Notes under the pieces: model-generated | Database searches by the model: none | Seen by the model: the letters and a program-made list of their open reading frames with translations, nothing else | Told to the model about the DNA's origin: nothing | Part shown: positions 36,514 through 45,156 of the stretch, one piece after another | How the letters are laid out: every line of letters begins with the position of its first letter | Numbering within the stretch: position 1 is the stretch's first letter | Translations under genes and position numbers: made by a program | Assembly: GCF_007833165.1 (NCBI RefSeq) | Contig: NZ_VOBQ01000015.1 | Coordinates: forward strand, 124,001 to 188,000 | Direction: 5' to 3' | DNA length: 64,000 nt | Source of the DNA: Caenimonas sedimenti | GTDB lineage: Bacteria; Pseudomonadota; Gammaproteobacteria; Burkholderiales; Burkholderiaceae_C

Positions 36514-37013
36514 GCGTCGCTGGTCACCGGCCAGGCCTCCTGCCAGGTGGGCAGGTAGGGGTCGTGCACGTCGGCGTTCGGGAAGGGGATGATGGACTCG
36601 TGCGCCCGGCAGTTGTAAGTCACCATGACGGGACCATTCGCCACCAGCGACACGAACGTGAGCTTGCAGGGCTCCGGGTCCCCGACCAGGGAGGACTGGC
36701 TGACCATCGCATGCGTGCGTTGATCAGAGTGCTGGTAGATGTCTGCAAAGTGCAGGGCGTCGCCCTCGGCCACGGCCGCATGCGCTTGCGCTGTGGTGTA
36801 CCGGAATTCGAACCCCAAGGCCTCGAGCGCCGGCCGGGCCGTGTCGAGTGCCGTGCGCGTGGGCGGCGGAACTTCGCCTGGATCAGCGACGCGCAAGGCG
36901 ACCTGGCGCAACGCCAGGCGTGTGAGCCGGCTGGCCGCCAGCAGGACTTGAACGCCGATCAAGACCGCCAGCCCCGCGACCAGCCCAACCACCGCGTAGA
37001 CGATCACAAGCAT
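36500..37013 (-). pseudogene. N-terminal part of the frameshifted M50 gene
   Basis: This frame begins MLVIVYAVVGLVAGLAVLIG, a membrane anchor, then a soluble region to TWQEAWPVTSDAWKQ. After that it runs into low-quality Arg/Pro/Ser-rich sequence read from the wrong frame. Inserting one base after the CAG at about 36503 gives WKQ-AGEAIVRDGP and joins it to the protease frame. The complete protein would be about 925 residues. Whether the break is real or a sequencing error cannot be told from one sequence. Confidence 0.7.
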
Positions 37014-37022
37014 GCGCAGACC

Positions 37023-37682
37023 TCAGCGAATGGAGCCCAGCAAGCTCGCCCAATTCGCGAGCCAGTGCCGGAAGTCGTCGTAGCGCGTGACGATGCCGTT
37101 CTCGTATTGCAGGACGCTACCCGCGGGCAGGTGTTCGCCGGCACCGGCCAGCAGGACCACCGCGAACCCATCCTCGCGAACCGGCACGATCGGCACCATC
37201 ATGTCCATGGCAGCCGGGCGCACGAAGGTTTGCGCATCGTTGTTCATCAAGGCGAGCAGGTTGTCCGGCGGCAGCACCATCAATTGGCCTTCGCGTCCCG
37301 AGTCGTTGCCATGCTCCTTCCAGAAGGCCTGGATCACCTGCGAGGGGGCAGGCGCATGGTCAGCGCCCAGCTTCAGCTCCGCCAAGGCCAGCACGGGCGC
37401 TGGGAAGTCTTCGGATGAGGCGAAGCCGTCGCAATGCGTGTAGAAGTCCGCCAGGTCCGTTGGCAGGCGCTTGTCAGCGGCCAGGGTTTGGGCATCCGCG
37501 CGCGCGACGCGCGCCTGGCCGCGCCACGGCGCGTGTTCGGAATGCATGCCGGCGAGGCACTGCTCGATGAACTGGGGCATGGGCAGCGCCCGCAAATCCT
37601 GCGCGGCGATGCGCTGGTTTTTCACGGTCTTGGCAACGTGCGTCACCACCTTGCCGACGCGAAAAATGTCGAGCAGACCCAT
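37023..37682 (-). CDS. SMI1/KNR4-like domain protein
   Basis: The 219-residue product starts at 37682, preceded by GGAGAGG. The SUKH/SMI1-type core is recognisable in LPTDLADFYTHCDGFA and LPAGSVLQYENGIVTRYDDFRHWL. SUKH proteins often act as immunity proteins against secreted nuclease toxins, or as general adaptors. It lies nine bases upstream of the M50 gene and is surely co-transcribed with it. Confidence 0.7.
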   Translation of the reverse strand: MGLLDIFRVGKVVTHVAKTVKNQRIAAQDLRALPMPQFIEQCLAGMHSEHAPWRGQARVARADAQTLAADKRLPTDLADFYTHCDGFASSEDFPAPVLALAELKLGADHAPAPSQVIQAFWKEHGNDSGREGQLMVLPPDNLLALMNNDAQTFVRPAAMDMMVPIVPVREDGFAVVLLAGAGEHLPAGSVLQYENGIVTRYDDFRHWLANWASLLGSIR

Positions 37683-37848
37683 GGCCCGTCCCTCTCCTGT
37701 TTGTAAGTCCAATGTTATACAACATGGATGAGCAAGGGAGCGGCGGAATGCTCAATGAGACCCGGAACCTAGTGGCGGGACCACTTTGGAGACGATGTAG
37801 CGATTGGTGGCGCGAAACCCTCGGCGCCTTGCCAGGCCGGCCAGATTC

Positions 37849-38463
37849 TCAAGTGGCGAGGGTACGCAAAGTCTCCTCCGATCCGACGATCCAGAGCTTG
37901 GGTTGCTGCAGCACTCGCGTCAGGAAAGCATTGTCCTTCCTCACACGCTTCATAAACTCCGCCCTGGTGTAGACCGTGGGGTTGACCGGCCGGCCCAGCG
38001 AGATCGCTGCCGGCTCCAGGGCGCCGAACAAATCGGCGTAGCCCAGCGCGTCGCTCACGACCATGACGTCGATGTCGCTTGCGGCTGTGTCTTCCTGCCT
38101 GGCGATCGAGCCGAAGATGAAGGCGCAAGCGATCTGTTCCAGCACGGGTGTCAGCGCTTGGCGGATCACGTCCGCGAGGCCGAAGGTCTTGAGAACCAGC
38201 CCGCGCAGCTCATTGAAGACGGGTGCGGAGGCGTTGGCTTGGTAGTGGCGTTGATTCCCCTGCGCGCGCACGGTGAGCAGGCCAGCGGCTGTGAGGTCGG
38301 CCAGTTCGCGCTGCACGGCTCCCCGGCCGGATTGGGCGAGGGCCATCACCTCGCTCGCGAAGAAGCTTCGGTCCGGTTGGCCGAAGAAAAGCGCCAGCAC
38401 GCGCTGCCGCACGCGTGGGAAGAGTGCGTCCGCCAGACTGATGGCTTCGGGAGGCGTACCCAT
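37849..38463 (-). CDS. Winged-helix protein with C-terminal nucleotidyltransferase domain
   Basis: The 204-residue protein couples an ArsR-like winged helix (about 10-80: FFASEVMALAQSGRGAVQRELADLTAAGLL) to a minimal Pol-beta-type nucleotidyltransferase. The motif FIFGSIARQEDTAASDIDVMVV has GS at 118-119 and the two catalytic Asp at 130 and 132. This fusion occurs as stand-alone regulators and in MNT-type antitoxin systems; no HEPN partner is adjacent. The start at 38463 follows a palindrome overlapping its promoter, so self-repression is likely. Confidence 0.85.
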   Translation of the reverse strand: MGTPPEAISLADALFPRVRQRVLALFFGQPDRSFFASEVMALAQSGRGAVQRELADLTAAGLLTVRAQGNQRHYQANASAPVFNELRGLVLKTFGLADVIRQALTPVLEQIACAFIFGSIARQEDTAASDIDVMVVSDALGYADLFGALEPAAISLGRPVNPTVYTRAEFMKRVRKDNAFLTRVLQQPKLWIVGSEETLRTLAT

Positions 38464-38473
38464 AACGGGGCTG

Positions 38474-38492
38474 ATAATACCCGAATTGGGTA
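38474..38492 (-). promoter_or_regulatory. Palindromic operator overlapping a -10 box
   Basis: TACCCGAATTGGGTA (38478-38492) is a perfect 5-bp-arm palindrome. It overlaps TATTAT on the minus strand (38474-38479), a good -10 for the winged-helix-NTase gene starting at 38463. Transcription would begin within a few bases of the start codon. A dimeric winged helix bound here would block the polymerase. Confidence 0.5.
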
Positions 38493-38562
38493 CTTCGTGT
38501 GTGGCCTCCTGGTGCCCTACGAGCATGGCTGGTCGAGGGCCCACAAACGACGGCTTGAGGTC

Positions 38563-40095
38563 CTACTTGGCGATGTCGTCTACGACGTCCCCCGAAAACC
38601 CGCTTTCCACCCGGAAGTCGCCTGGCTGCACGACGAGTTTCGGGAACGTTGTCGGCGGCTTGACCCCGAACCACGAGCAAAGGACTTCGACCCTGAGTTT
38701 TCCAGCGTGCGCGACCGGCCCTTGTTCTGAGTCGGCCAGCTGGAACGTCCCAGTGATTTCCCGACTTCCGCGGTATGTCGCACCCTTGACATGAATCACG
38801 GTGGCATTCTGAACCGGGCGCCACGCTTGTGGTCTTGCCTGGGGATGTGTCTTGGGCGTCTTGCCGTCAGCCCACTGCGGATAGGGTGTCATGGAGTCTC
38901 CTGAATCAGCGCCTTGGGGACGCAAGGGTTCGTTCACTATGGGTGGAGCAACACAGCTGGCCGGCGTGGGCACCGTTCGTGAAGTGAACGCATCACGCCG
39001 TGCTCCGAAAAGGGGATCAATGGCGTCGACGAACCGCCGATAGCGCTCCGATTGCGAGACCGTCAGTCTCGCTTCCTGGCTCTGAAAATTGCCGCTGCCG
39101 ATCAAGTACAGAAGGCGATCGATCCCCACCGGAGCTATTCCGCTGGCCTGTGCCAACCGCTGGACGTCCTCAATACAACGCCACAATCCACCCTCGTCAG
39201 GCCAACCACGGTGCAGTTGATATTCGTAGTTGGAACCCATGTGAGCGCCGGGTCGACCTTCGGCGTAGCGCAGCTGCAGTTGTTCGAGCTGTTTCGCGTC
39301 AAGAGTGGAAATGGCATCGCTGCCAATACCGAGGTTCGCCGCACGCCCCGTGGCGTAAAGCATGAGCCGAAGGACGTGCATGTCAGGCTTGACGAACCAA
39401 CCGACGTGACAGTTGCCCAGATCTTCGAACCGTTGCCGGACTGAACGGCCATCAGGTGCGAATGCCGAGAGCTGCGAGTCTTTGAGGAAGTTCATGCCCA
39501 CGGCCACACCCACTTGGGGAAAGTCGATGATCTCGCGCAGCTTGTTCTGAGGAAATGGGTTCGGAACAACGGCGTCGTGCCGGTGCATGAAGGGGGAATG
39601 GAAGTTTGCCGCTTGTCCGCCGTAGTGCGGCTCGTTCAGCAGCCGCACAAACTGCACGACACTCTGCATGAGTCGAGGCAACATCAGTCCTCTTTGCAGA
39701 ACCGCACCGTCAGCCAATTGTTGAATCTCCCGCCGGTAGACGGGATTCCGATCAGTTCGACCGACCAGCTGTTCGCCCGTTTCATCGAGGTAGGCGGCGC
39801 AATGGCGAGCGAGGGCACGCAGTTCCATCGGACGGACAGCATTCTGGTGAATGAAATGCCTCGTGCCAGCGGCAATCATTTGGGCAAACGCCTGTGCATT
39901 CGGGCCGCGGGCCCCCGAGTTCAGCAGATTGGCGGCATAGACGTAAATCAGATCCCGGGTGCTCTGGTGCGGTGACGGCGCACCGGGGTAACCATGACCG
40001 ATCACCCAATCCAACAGCGATTCTTCGGTTTGCCCCTCATATCGCGGATCGTCGTGAAGGATGCTGAGCACCAGATTGACGAGCGTTTGCCACAT
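38563..40095 (-). CDS. Unrecognised protein with HhH-GPD glycosylase-like features
   Basis: The 510-residue protein starts at 40095 with AGGAG six bases upstream. About residues 184-207 read like the helix-hairpin-helix of base-excision glycosylases (DFPQVGVAVGMNFLKDS). KPDMHVLRLM (236-245) resembles the segment carrying their catalytic Asp (D238), and IDRLLYLIGSGNF (325-337) resembles the C-terminal helix of that fold. The Lys of bifunctional enzymes is not seen. The last 130 residues are a beta-rich tail of no known family. It is the gene after the DUF2779 nuclease, with a 74-base gap. The glycosylase reading is an inference. Confidence 0.55.
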   Translation of the reverse strand: MWQTLVNLVLSILHDDPRYEGQTEESLLDWVIGHGYPGAPSPHQSTRDLIYVYAANLLNSGARGPNAQAFAQMIAAGTRHFIHQNAVRPMELRALARHCAAYLDETGEQLVGRTDRNPVYRREIQQLADGAVLQRGLMLPRLMQSVVQFVRLLNEPHYGGQAANFHSPFMHRHDAVVPNPFPQNKLREIIDFPQVGVAVGMNFLKDSQLSAFAPDGRSVRQRFEDLGNCHVGWFVKPDMHVLRLMLYATGRAANLGIGSDAISTLDAKQLEQLQLRYAEGRPGAHMGSNYEYQLHRGWPDEGGLWRCIEDVQRLAQASGIAPVGIDRLLYLIGSGNFQSQEARLTVSQSERYRRFVDAIDPLFGARRDAFTSRTVPTPASCVAPPIVNEPLRPQGADSGDSMTPYPQWADGKTPKTHPQARPQAWRPVQNATVIHVKGATYRGSREITGTFQLADSEQGPVAHAGKLRVEVLCSWFGVKPPTTFPKLVVQPGDFRVESGFSGDVVDDIAK

Positions 40096-40169
40096 CTTTA
40101 CTCCTGAGTCTTCGTAGCTTCTGGCGTCACGCCAACAGATGGGCATCTTCCTGAGAATCCAGACAACCG

Positions 40170-42212
40170 TCAATCAGGATGCGTCTGCGACGTCCAGCGA
40201 TTCCACGCCTCGCAGACCATCACCATCGCCAGCGTATCCAATTCGCAATACCTGAGCAACGCCGCTTCGATCGAATGCCGCTCCTGTGGCGCGAGATCCT
40301 CGAACTGCAATCTGGCATAGGCTGCCATCGCCGCGCCGCCCTGTCTGAGTTCCAGGTCTTCGTCCGCCTCCAGCGCATCGATCGCCTCACGTGTCACGTC
40401 CTTGAACACCGGCGGCAGCATGCAGTACGGATCCACCACAGCCCCGTCCACCTCATGCCACCAGGCCTGATCCACGAAGTTGAGGCTGGGTATCCCGCCC
40501 TTTGCCCCGTAGATCGGACTTGCGTACCGCGACTGCAGATATTCGGAGGCCTGCATCACCGCCGGCAGCACCTTCTTGATCGAGCTGCTCCCTTTGGTTG
40601 CAGGATGGAAGAAGGCTTTCTCGGCAAGTCGGCAAAGATCGACCATGGCACGGTGCCCGACCTCGGCGCCAGGGTTGTCATGCGGGTTCTTCGCTGAGTC
40701 CTTCGGGATCTTTCTGGTCGTCAGGCTGCGAATAAAGATGGCCAGTTCGGCAATGTCAGGCGGCGGCGAGGCATCCTGCTCCAGCTCCTCGAGAATCGCG
40801 TTGAGCGTCGTGTTCTCATGGGGGGACCACATGAACACAGTTCCCGTGGTCCCCAGTGCGGCCCGCAGGGCTCGCACGAAGTCGTAGTTTGGCTTCCTGC
40901 CCGGGGTGGTGCTGAGGAACTGGGTTCGGTGCTCGACTTCCCCGTCGTGGTCGATCACATGATGGGAGAACTGGAACGCGATATTTTCATACGGCCTTTG
41001 GCCCGCGAAAAACGGGATCGCAACACGAGATGTCTCAAAGTCGATGAAGTGCAACGGGTGCACCCATCTGGTCATCTCCTTTCGCATCAGGGCGGTGTCG
41101 ATGAAGAAGTCCGGCCCGCCAGGCCATTGCCCCGTCACCTGCATCGCCTGTCGGCGGCCCCGCGTCAGACCATCTGCACTGTCCCCCAGGTCACCCGGGT
41201 TGCCCAAGGCATCGAGCGGAACATCGGCCAGTCGCAGCACGCCACGCTCGATCAATGCCTGCCTGCCACGGAAGCTCCACAGGTCCAACACGGTGCCCCG
41301 AGCGATGTCGGCTGTACTGAGTCCGCCGGCCTCGCGCCAACATTCGTGCAGTCCGCTGCGTAGATCCGTGTCACGCGTGCCTGGCGGTTCCGCGCGGAAT
41401 TCGCATTTCGCGCACTGGGCGCCGATGGCCGGGCGGATACGCTCGTCCGCGCGGTAGCGTTCCGCCCAAGTGGCTGCGAGTTCGGCGAGCGTTCCCGTCA
41501 CCCCGGGCGCGTCGATCAGGGCGCCAAGGATCTCGTCAACCAGGTCGTCCACGTTCACGCACGTCAAGACTGGTGTGCCGATCGAACGCTCGTCCGTGCC
41601 CGGGGCCGCCGTCACCTGGGGTCGCCCTTGCGCACGGCGGATCCTGAAGCGCTGGTTCAGCCCGTCGATCGAGCAAGCCTTGGACTTGTCAATGAGCATC
41701 AGGAAGCTGCTGGGCTGCAAGTGCGGGTAAGCCAGGCCCAGCACGTAGTGTTGAAACGCCACATCCTGCAGGTAGGGGCGCATCTCGCCCTGGATGTGGC
41801 CTCGTTCGCCGCGGAATCCCCGGTGTGCCGTGGAATCAAATGACTTGGCCTTCACCTCGATCAGCTCGATGCGTGTCCCGTTCTTGCGCAGCACGTCGAC
41901 CCGCACGAACAGATTGCCGTGGCGTATGGCGGCCTCGAACAGGGTGACGCTGTCTCGCTCCAGCATGCGCTCGGTCTCCGTGACCTGTTCGTCGTGGCTC
42001 GTTTGGATGATTTCGATGCCTTCGGGAAACATCAGCTTGGCGAGTTCCCCAACCTGAAAGCCCCCTTCCGCCAGCGCCTGCAGAAATTCGTCATCGAGAT
42101 TGCCATCGGCGTACAAGTCCTTCTTGCCCGTATAGAACAGTTTGGTCGGGCAATCGAGTGCCAGCTTGAAGCGGGACTTGGTGAGATAGCGGGGCGGCTG
42201 TTCGCTGGGCAT
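40170..42212 (-). CDS. DUF2779 protein: Cas4-like nuclease fused to DEDD exonuclease
   Basis: The 680-residue protein starts at 42212 after GAGGAAACGC. Its N-terminal half is a PD-(D/E)xK nuclease (D106 and E119-x-K121 in ELIEVKAKS). Four Cys (C21, C267, C270, C291) are placed like the Fe-S cluster ligands of Cas4/AddB. The C-terminal half is a DEDD-type exonuclease: LHFIDFETS (D391, E393), D525 in MVDLC ahead of SSSIKKVLPAV, and YCELDT (D659). All catalytic residues are present. It diverges from a WYL regulator and precedes the glycosylase-like gene. Confidence 0.85.
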   Translation of the reverse strand: MPSEQPPRYLTKSRFKLALDCPTKLFYTGKKDLYADGNLDDEFLQALAEGGFQVGELAKLMFPEGIEIIQTSHDEQVTETERMLERDSVTLFEAAIRHGNLFVRVDVLRKNGTRIELIEVKAKSFDSTAHRGFRGERGHIQGEMRPYLQDVAFQHYVLGLAYPHLQPSSFLMLIDKSKACSIDGLNQRFRIRRAQGRPQVTAAPGTDERSIGTPVLTCVNVDDLVDEILGALIDAPGVTGTLAELAATWAERYRADERIRPAIGAQCAKCEFRAEPPGTRDTDLRSGLHECWREAGGLSTADIARGTVLDLWSFRGRQALIERGVLRLADVPLDALGNPGDLGDSADGLTRGRRQAMQVTGQWPGGPDFFIDTALMRKEMTRWVHPLHFIDFETSRVAIPFFAGQRPYENIAFQFSHHVIDHDGEVEHRTQFLSTTPGRKPNYDFVRALRAALGTTGTVFMWSPHENTTLNAILEELEQDASPPPDIAELAIFIRSLTTRKIPKDSAKNPHDNPGAEVGHRAMVDLCRLAEKAFFHPATKGSSSIKKVLPAVMQASEYLQSRYASPIYGAKGGIPSLNFVDQAWWHEVDGAVVDPYCMLPPVFKDVTREAIDALEADEDLELRQGGAAMAAYARLQFEDLAPQERHSIEAALLRYCELDTLAMVMVCEAWNRWTSQTHPD

Positions 42213-42337
42213 GCGTTTCCTCGATCCACCTAGTGTGCTGGCAAGCGGCGACAAAATCTATCGCGCCCGAGGGTTGGCGAAATTGAGCGTCCATGCCAGT
42301 TCGTCGAGAATCGGACAAGCTCTCGACGACTTGGCCC

Positions 42338-43366
42338 ATGAAACTGGACGTTCTTCTCAACATGCTGGAGGTGCTTCCGCTGCACCCGGCCGAAGCCCTC
42401 GCCGTGCAGGAAGTCTGTGATCGGTACTACCGGCGCTTCCCGCCGGCCGCCGGCTTGCGGCCTGAATCCCTTCGCACGAACATCCGTCGCTACCTGCAAT
42501 CGATGCGGGACGATCGACTGGTGGCCGTGGTGGAAGCCGACCACGCGAGATCCGAGCCGGGCTACTACATCCGGGCGGCATCGATCCCCAGCCACTTCAT
42601 GAACAGCAAGGTGGCGCTTGGCTTGCTCTGGAGCCGTCGCCTGCTCGCACCGCTGGTGCCCGCGCTGGCCGACGCAGAGCCGGCGCAACTGGCCGACGCC
42701 GCGAGCTTGTCGGAAAGCGAGCGCATCCTGCTTCGTCGCGTCCGCATCGTTCCCGACGGCGTCGGGCGCCTCGATGCCGCCATCCACCCCGGGCACTTGC
42801 GGAGTGCGGCCGATGCCTTGCAGAGTGGCCACATGATCGAGCTGCGGTATGACTCCCGTTCCGGGGGGCCGCAGGTGCACCGCCTGAGCGTCCTTGGCCT
42901 GGCCGCGAAGGACGGCACGATCTATCTGGTGGGGACAACGGGAATGGAAGCGCCGCCTCGGCACTACGCGCTCCATCGAGTCCGAGGCATCGAACTCCTG
43001 AAGGAGCGGGCCGATCTTCGGCCCGATTTCGACATCGACGACTACGTCTCGCAGCATCACCAGTTCTCGCACAAGCTGGAGGCCGGTTCCGCGGCGATCA
43101 GGCTGGAACTGCTTGTGCACCGCGATGCGCTGTTCCATTTCATCGAGCGACCTTTGATGGGCCAGGACCCCATCGACGAGGCAGCCTTGTCCGTGGACGG
43201 GGACTGGGTACCGGTCACCGCCACGGTGCCGGACACGGTGCAACTGGCCCCATTTCTCTGGAGCCATGCCGGCTGGGTGCGCGTCCAGGGGCCGCCAACG
43301 ATCAGGAAGCGCGTGAGCGAGGGCCTGCGCGCGGCCGCACTGCTCTATTCTGCGGACCCGGTCTAG
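42338..43366 (+). CDS. WYL-domain transcriptional regulator, divergent from the DUF2779 gene
   Basis: The start at 42338 gives 342 residues; an ATG at 42293 would add 15. A winged-helix region is at about 1-65 (LRPESLRTNIRRYLQSMRDDRLVAV). The WYL module is at about 150-230 (MIELRYDSRSGGPQVHRLSVLGLAAKDGTIYLVG), where the Trp-Tyr-Leu motif reads Ile-Tyr-Leu, and a WCX-like region follows. Similar regulators (BrxR, CapW) control phage-defence loci. Its position, head to head with the nuclease gene across 125 bases, suggests that it controls that operon. Confidence 0.85.
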   Translation: MKLDVLLNMLEVLPLHPAEALAVQEVCDRYYRRFPPAAGLRPESLRTNIRRYLQSMRDDRLVAVVEADHARSEPGYYIRAASIPSHFMNSKVALGLLWSRRLLAPLVPALADAEPAQLADAASLSESERILLRRVRIVPDGVGRLDAAIHPGHLRSAADALQSGHMIELRYDSRSGGPQVHRLSVLGLAAKDGTIYLVGTTGMEAPPRHYALHRVRGIELLKERADLRPDFDIDDYVSQHHQFSHKLEAGSAAIRLELLVHRDALFHFIERPLMGQDPIDEAALSVDGDWVPVTATVPDTVQLAPFLWSHAGWVRVQGPPTIRKRVSEGLRAAALLYSADPV

Positions 43367-43389
43367 CGCGGACCGGCCGCAACGCGGCA

Positions 43390-43689
43390 TCATCGGCTCG
43401 GCTTCCGGTGCCACCAGTCGCGAACGTCACGCGCGATCATGATGGCCAGCAAGACCTGCAGGACTGCCCAGAGAACGGCGACGACCAGGCAGAAGGCTTC
43501 GACCAGCAACCATCCCGGGAATCCCAGGGTATCGATCGGATGCCACTTGGTGGAGTCCCGCAAGTATCGGGTGCGCAGGCTGTCGCGCACCTCGACCACC
43601 ACCTCCGTCGCCTTCACGGCGAGCCAGACACCACCGAATATGGCGGCAACCGTCAGCCCCGCAATCGCCAAACCGCTCAGTGCATTCAT
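43390..43689 (-). CDS. Small membrane protein, hypothetical
   Basis: The 99-residue protein has GAAGGAG ahead of its start and two membrane helices (about 5-25 and 60-87) around a charged region, ending WWHRKPSR. No family was recognised. It is convergent with the WYL gene. Confidence 0.65.
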   Translation of the reverse strand: MNALSGLAIAGLTVAAIFGGVWLAVKATEVVVEVRDSLRTRYLRDSTKWHPIDTLGFPGWLLVEAFCLVVAVLWAVLQVLLAIMIARDVRDWWHRKPSR

Positions 43690-43849
43690 CGTTGCTCCTT
43701 CCCGCTGGATGCAGGCTTGGGGAGCGATCCTCGGTCCACATCACGACAAATGGTGTCCGCGCAGGTTGCGAAACTCCAACGATGCGCGACAGGCTTTGTC
43801 GCAACCGCCCCGGACACTCCTGCCTGTTCATTCACCAGCAAGGAGAACC

Positions 43850-44125
43850 ATGCCCCAGACTATTCGCCGCGTTGCCGCCTCATCGGCCAGCCCCACTTGC
43901 GCAGGGACACCCCGCACCGAGGACGAGGCTGCGGAGGTCATGTGGGACCACTACCGCACTCACAAGCAGCAACTTGTTGGCAGCATCAGCGAGTCGCGCG
44001 CTTTCATCTTGGCGCAGCTGATGGCCGGCTTGCCGGTCGAAGACGTGTTCGCCCCCTTCGTGAAGCCGATCAATGTGGCGAAGTCGCTGGCGCTTCCCGC
44101 ACGAACCCCCGCAAGAACCCACTGA
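43850..44125 (+). CDS. Small hypothetical protein
   Basis: The 91-residue frame is preceded by a near-perfect AAGGAG seven bases before the ATG at 43850. The central helix region WDHYRTHKQQLVGSISESRAFILAQLMAGLPVEDVF looks like a real folded domain. It has no signal peptide or known motif. Its 3' end overlaps the convergent LysR gene by 56 bases. Confidence 0.6.
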   Translation: MPQTIRRVAASSASPTCAGTPRTEDEAAEVMWDHYRTHKQQLVGSISESRAFILAQLMAGLPVEDVFAPFVKPINVAKSLALPARTPARTH

Positions 44126-45029
44126 ACACCCCCGCCGCCTCCCCCATCCCCACCACCGGCTGCAAGATCCCCAGTGGCCGCATCGCCGGCAAGCCCGGCA
44201 CAGGCAGCTCCACCAGCTCCCCGTTCTCCAACATCGGCCGTGCCAGCTGCACCGCGACCAGCAACAACAAGTCGCGCTGGCGCAGCAGCCACCACGTCAT
44301 CGTCAGCGAATAGGACACCAGCGGATAGATGGCCGGCACCTCCGGCAGGCTCGCCGCGAACTCGTCGTGGTGCGCGCGGACGGCCGAACCGGCGGGCAGC
44401 ACCAGCCAAACCTCCTTGGCCAGCCGCGCGGGCGAGATCTTCCGCACCTTGGCGAGTGGATGCGCCGCCCGGCAGACGGCAGCGATGCGGTCTTGCCGCA
44501 GCGGATGGAACTCCCAACCCGCGGGCATCGCCTGCGGCTGGCGGCACACCACCACGTCAACCTCGCCGCGCGCCACCGCCAACAACTGGTCTTCGCCCTC
44601 GGCTTCGCGCAACTGCACCTGGATGCGCGGATGCCGGTCCGCGAAGGCCGGCAGCGCCTGCACCAGCACGCCATGGATCGCGGCGGCGGAACCGATCATG
44701 CGCACCACGCCTTCGCCGCGCTGGCGATGCGCCAGCACCACGTCGGCGCTCTCGGCCACGCGCAGCAGCATCTGCCGCGCGGCCGGCAACAGGCCCACGC
44801 AGGCGGCAGTCGGCCGCACGCCGCGCGCATGGCGTTCGAACAACTTGACCTCAAGCAGGGCTTCGAGCGCCGCCAGGCTTTGCGTGACGGACGATTGCGT
44901 GAGGCCCACGACCTCGGCGGTGCGCTGCACGCTGCCCAGCTCGGCCAGCAGCAGCAGCACCTGCACGTGACGGAACTTGCCGCGCGCCAGCAGGCGGTTG
45001 AGCAAGGCGGTGGCGGAGGTGGGCTGCAA
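44070..45029 (-). CDS. LysR-family transcriptional regulator
   Basis: The 319-residue protein has the winged helix at about 18-75 (HVQVLLLLAELGSVQRTAEVVGLTQSSVTQSLAALE) and an effector-binding domain. It diverges from a Bug receptor and hydrolase pair, its likely targets. In the 127-base intergenic region TATCGG (45032-45037) and CCGATA (45074-45079) are inverted half-sites that could hold a LysR tetramer. Confidence 0.9.
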   Translation of the reverse strand: MQPTSATALLNRLLARGKFRHVQVLLLLAELGSVQRTAEVVGLTQSSVTQSLAALEALLEVKLFERHARGVRPTAACVGLLPAARQMLLRVAESADVVLAHRQRGEGVVRMIGSAAAIHGVLVQALPAFADRHPRIQVQLREAEGEDQLLAVARGEVDVVVCRQPQAMPAGWEFHPLRQDRIAAVCRAAHPLAKVRKISPARLAKEVWLVLPAGSAVRAHHDEFAASLPEVPAIYPLVSYSLTMTWWLLRQRDLLLLVAVQLARPMLENGELVELPVPGLPAMRPLGILQPVVGMGEAAGVFSGFLRGFVREAPATSPH

Positions 45030-45156
45030 GGTATCGGAGAGTCTAATGGCTGACCCGCAGAATTAATTTGTCCCCGATAGCTCGCGCCGCCAAGATGCCG
45101 GCACCCAAGGACCGCCCGAGAACCCCCAAAAGGGCGGCTAAACCGGAGACAAGCCC

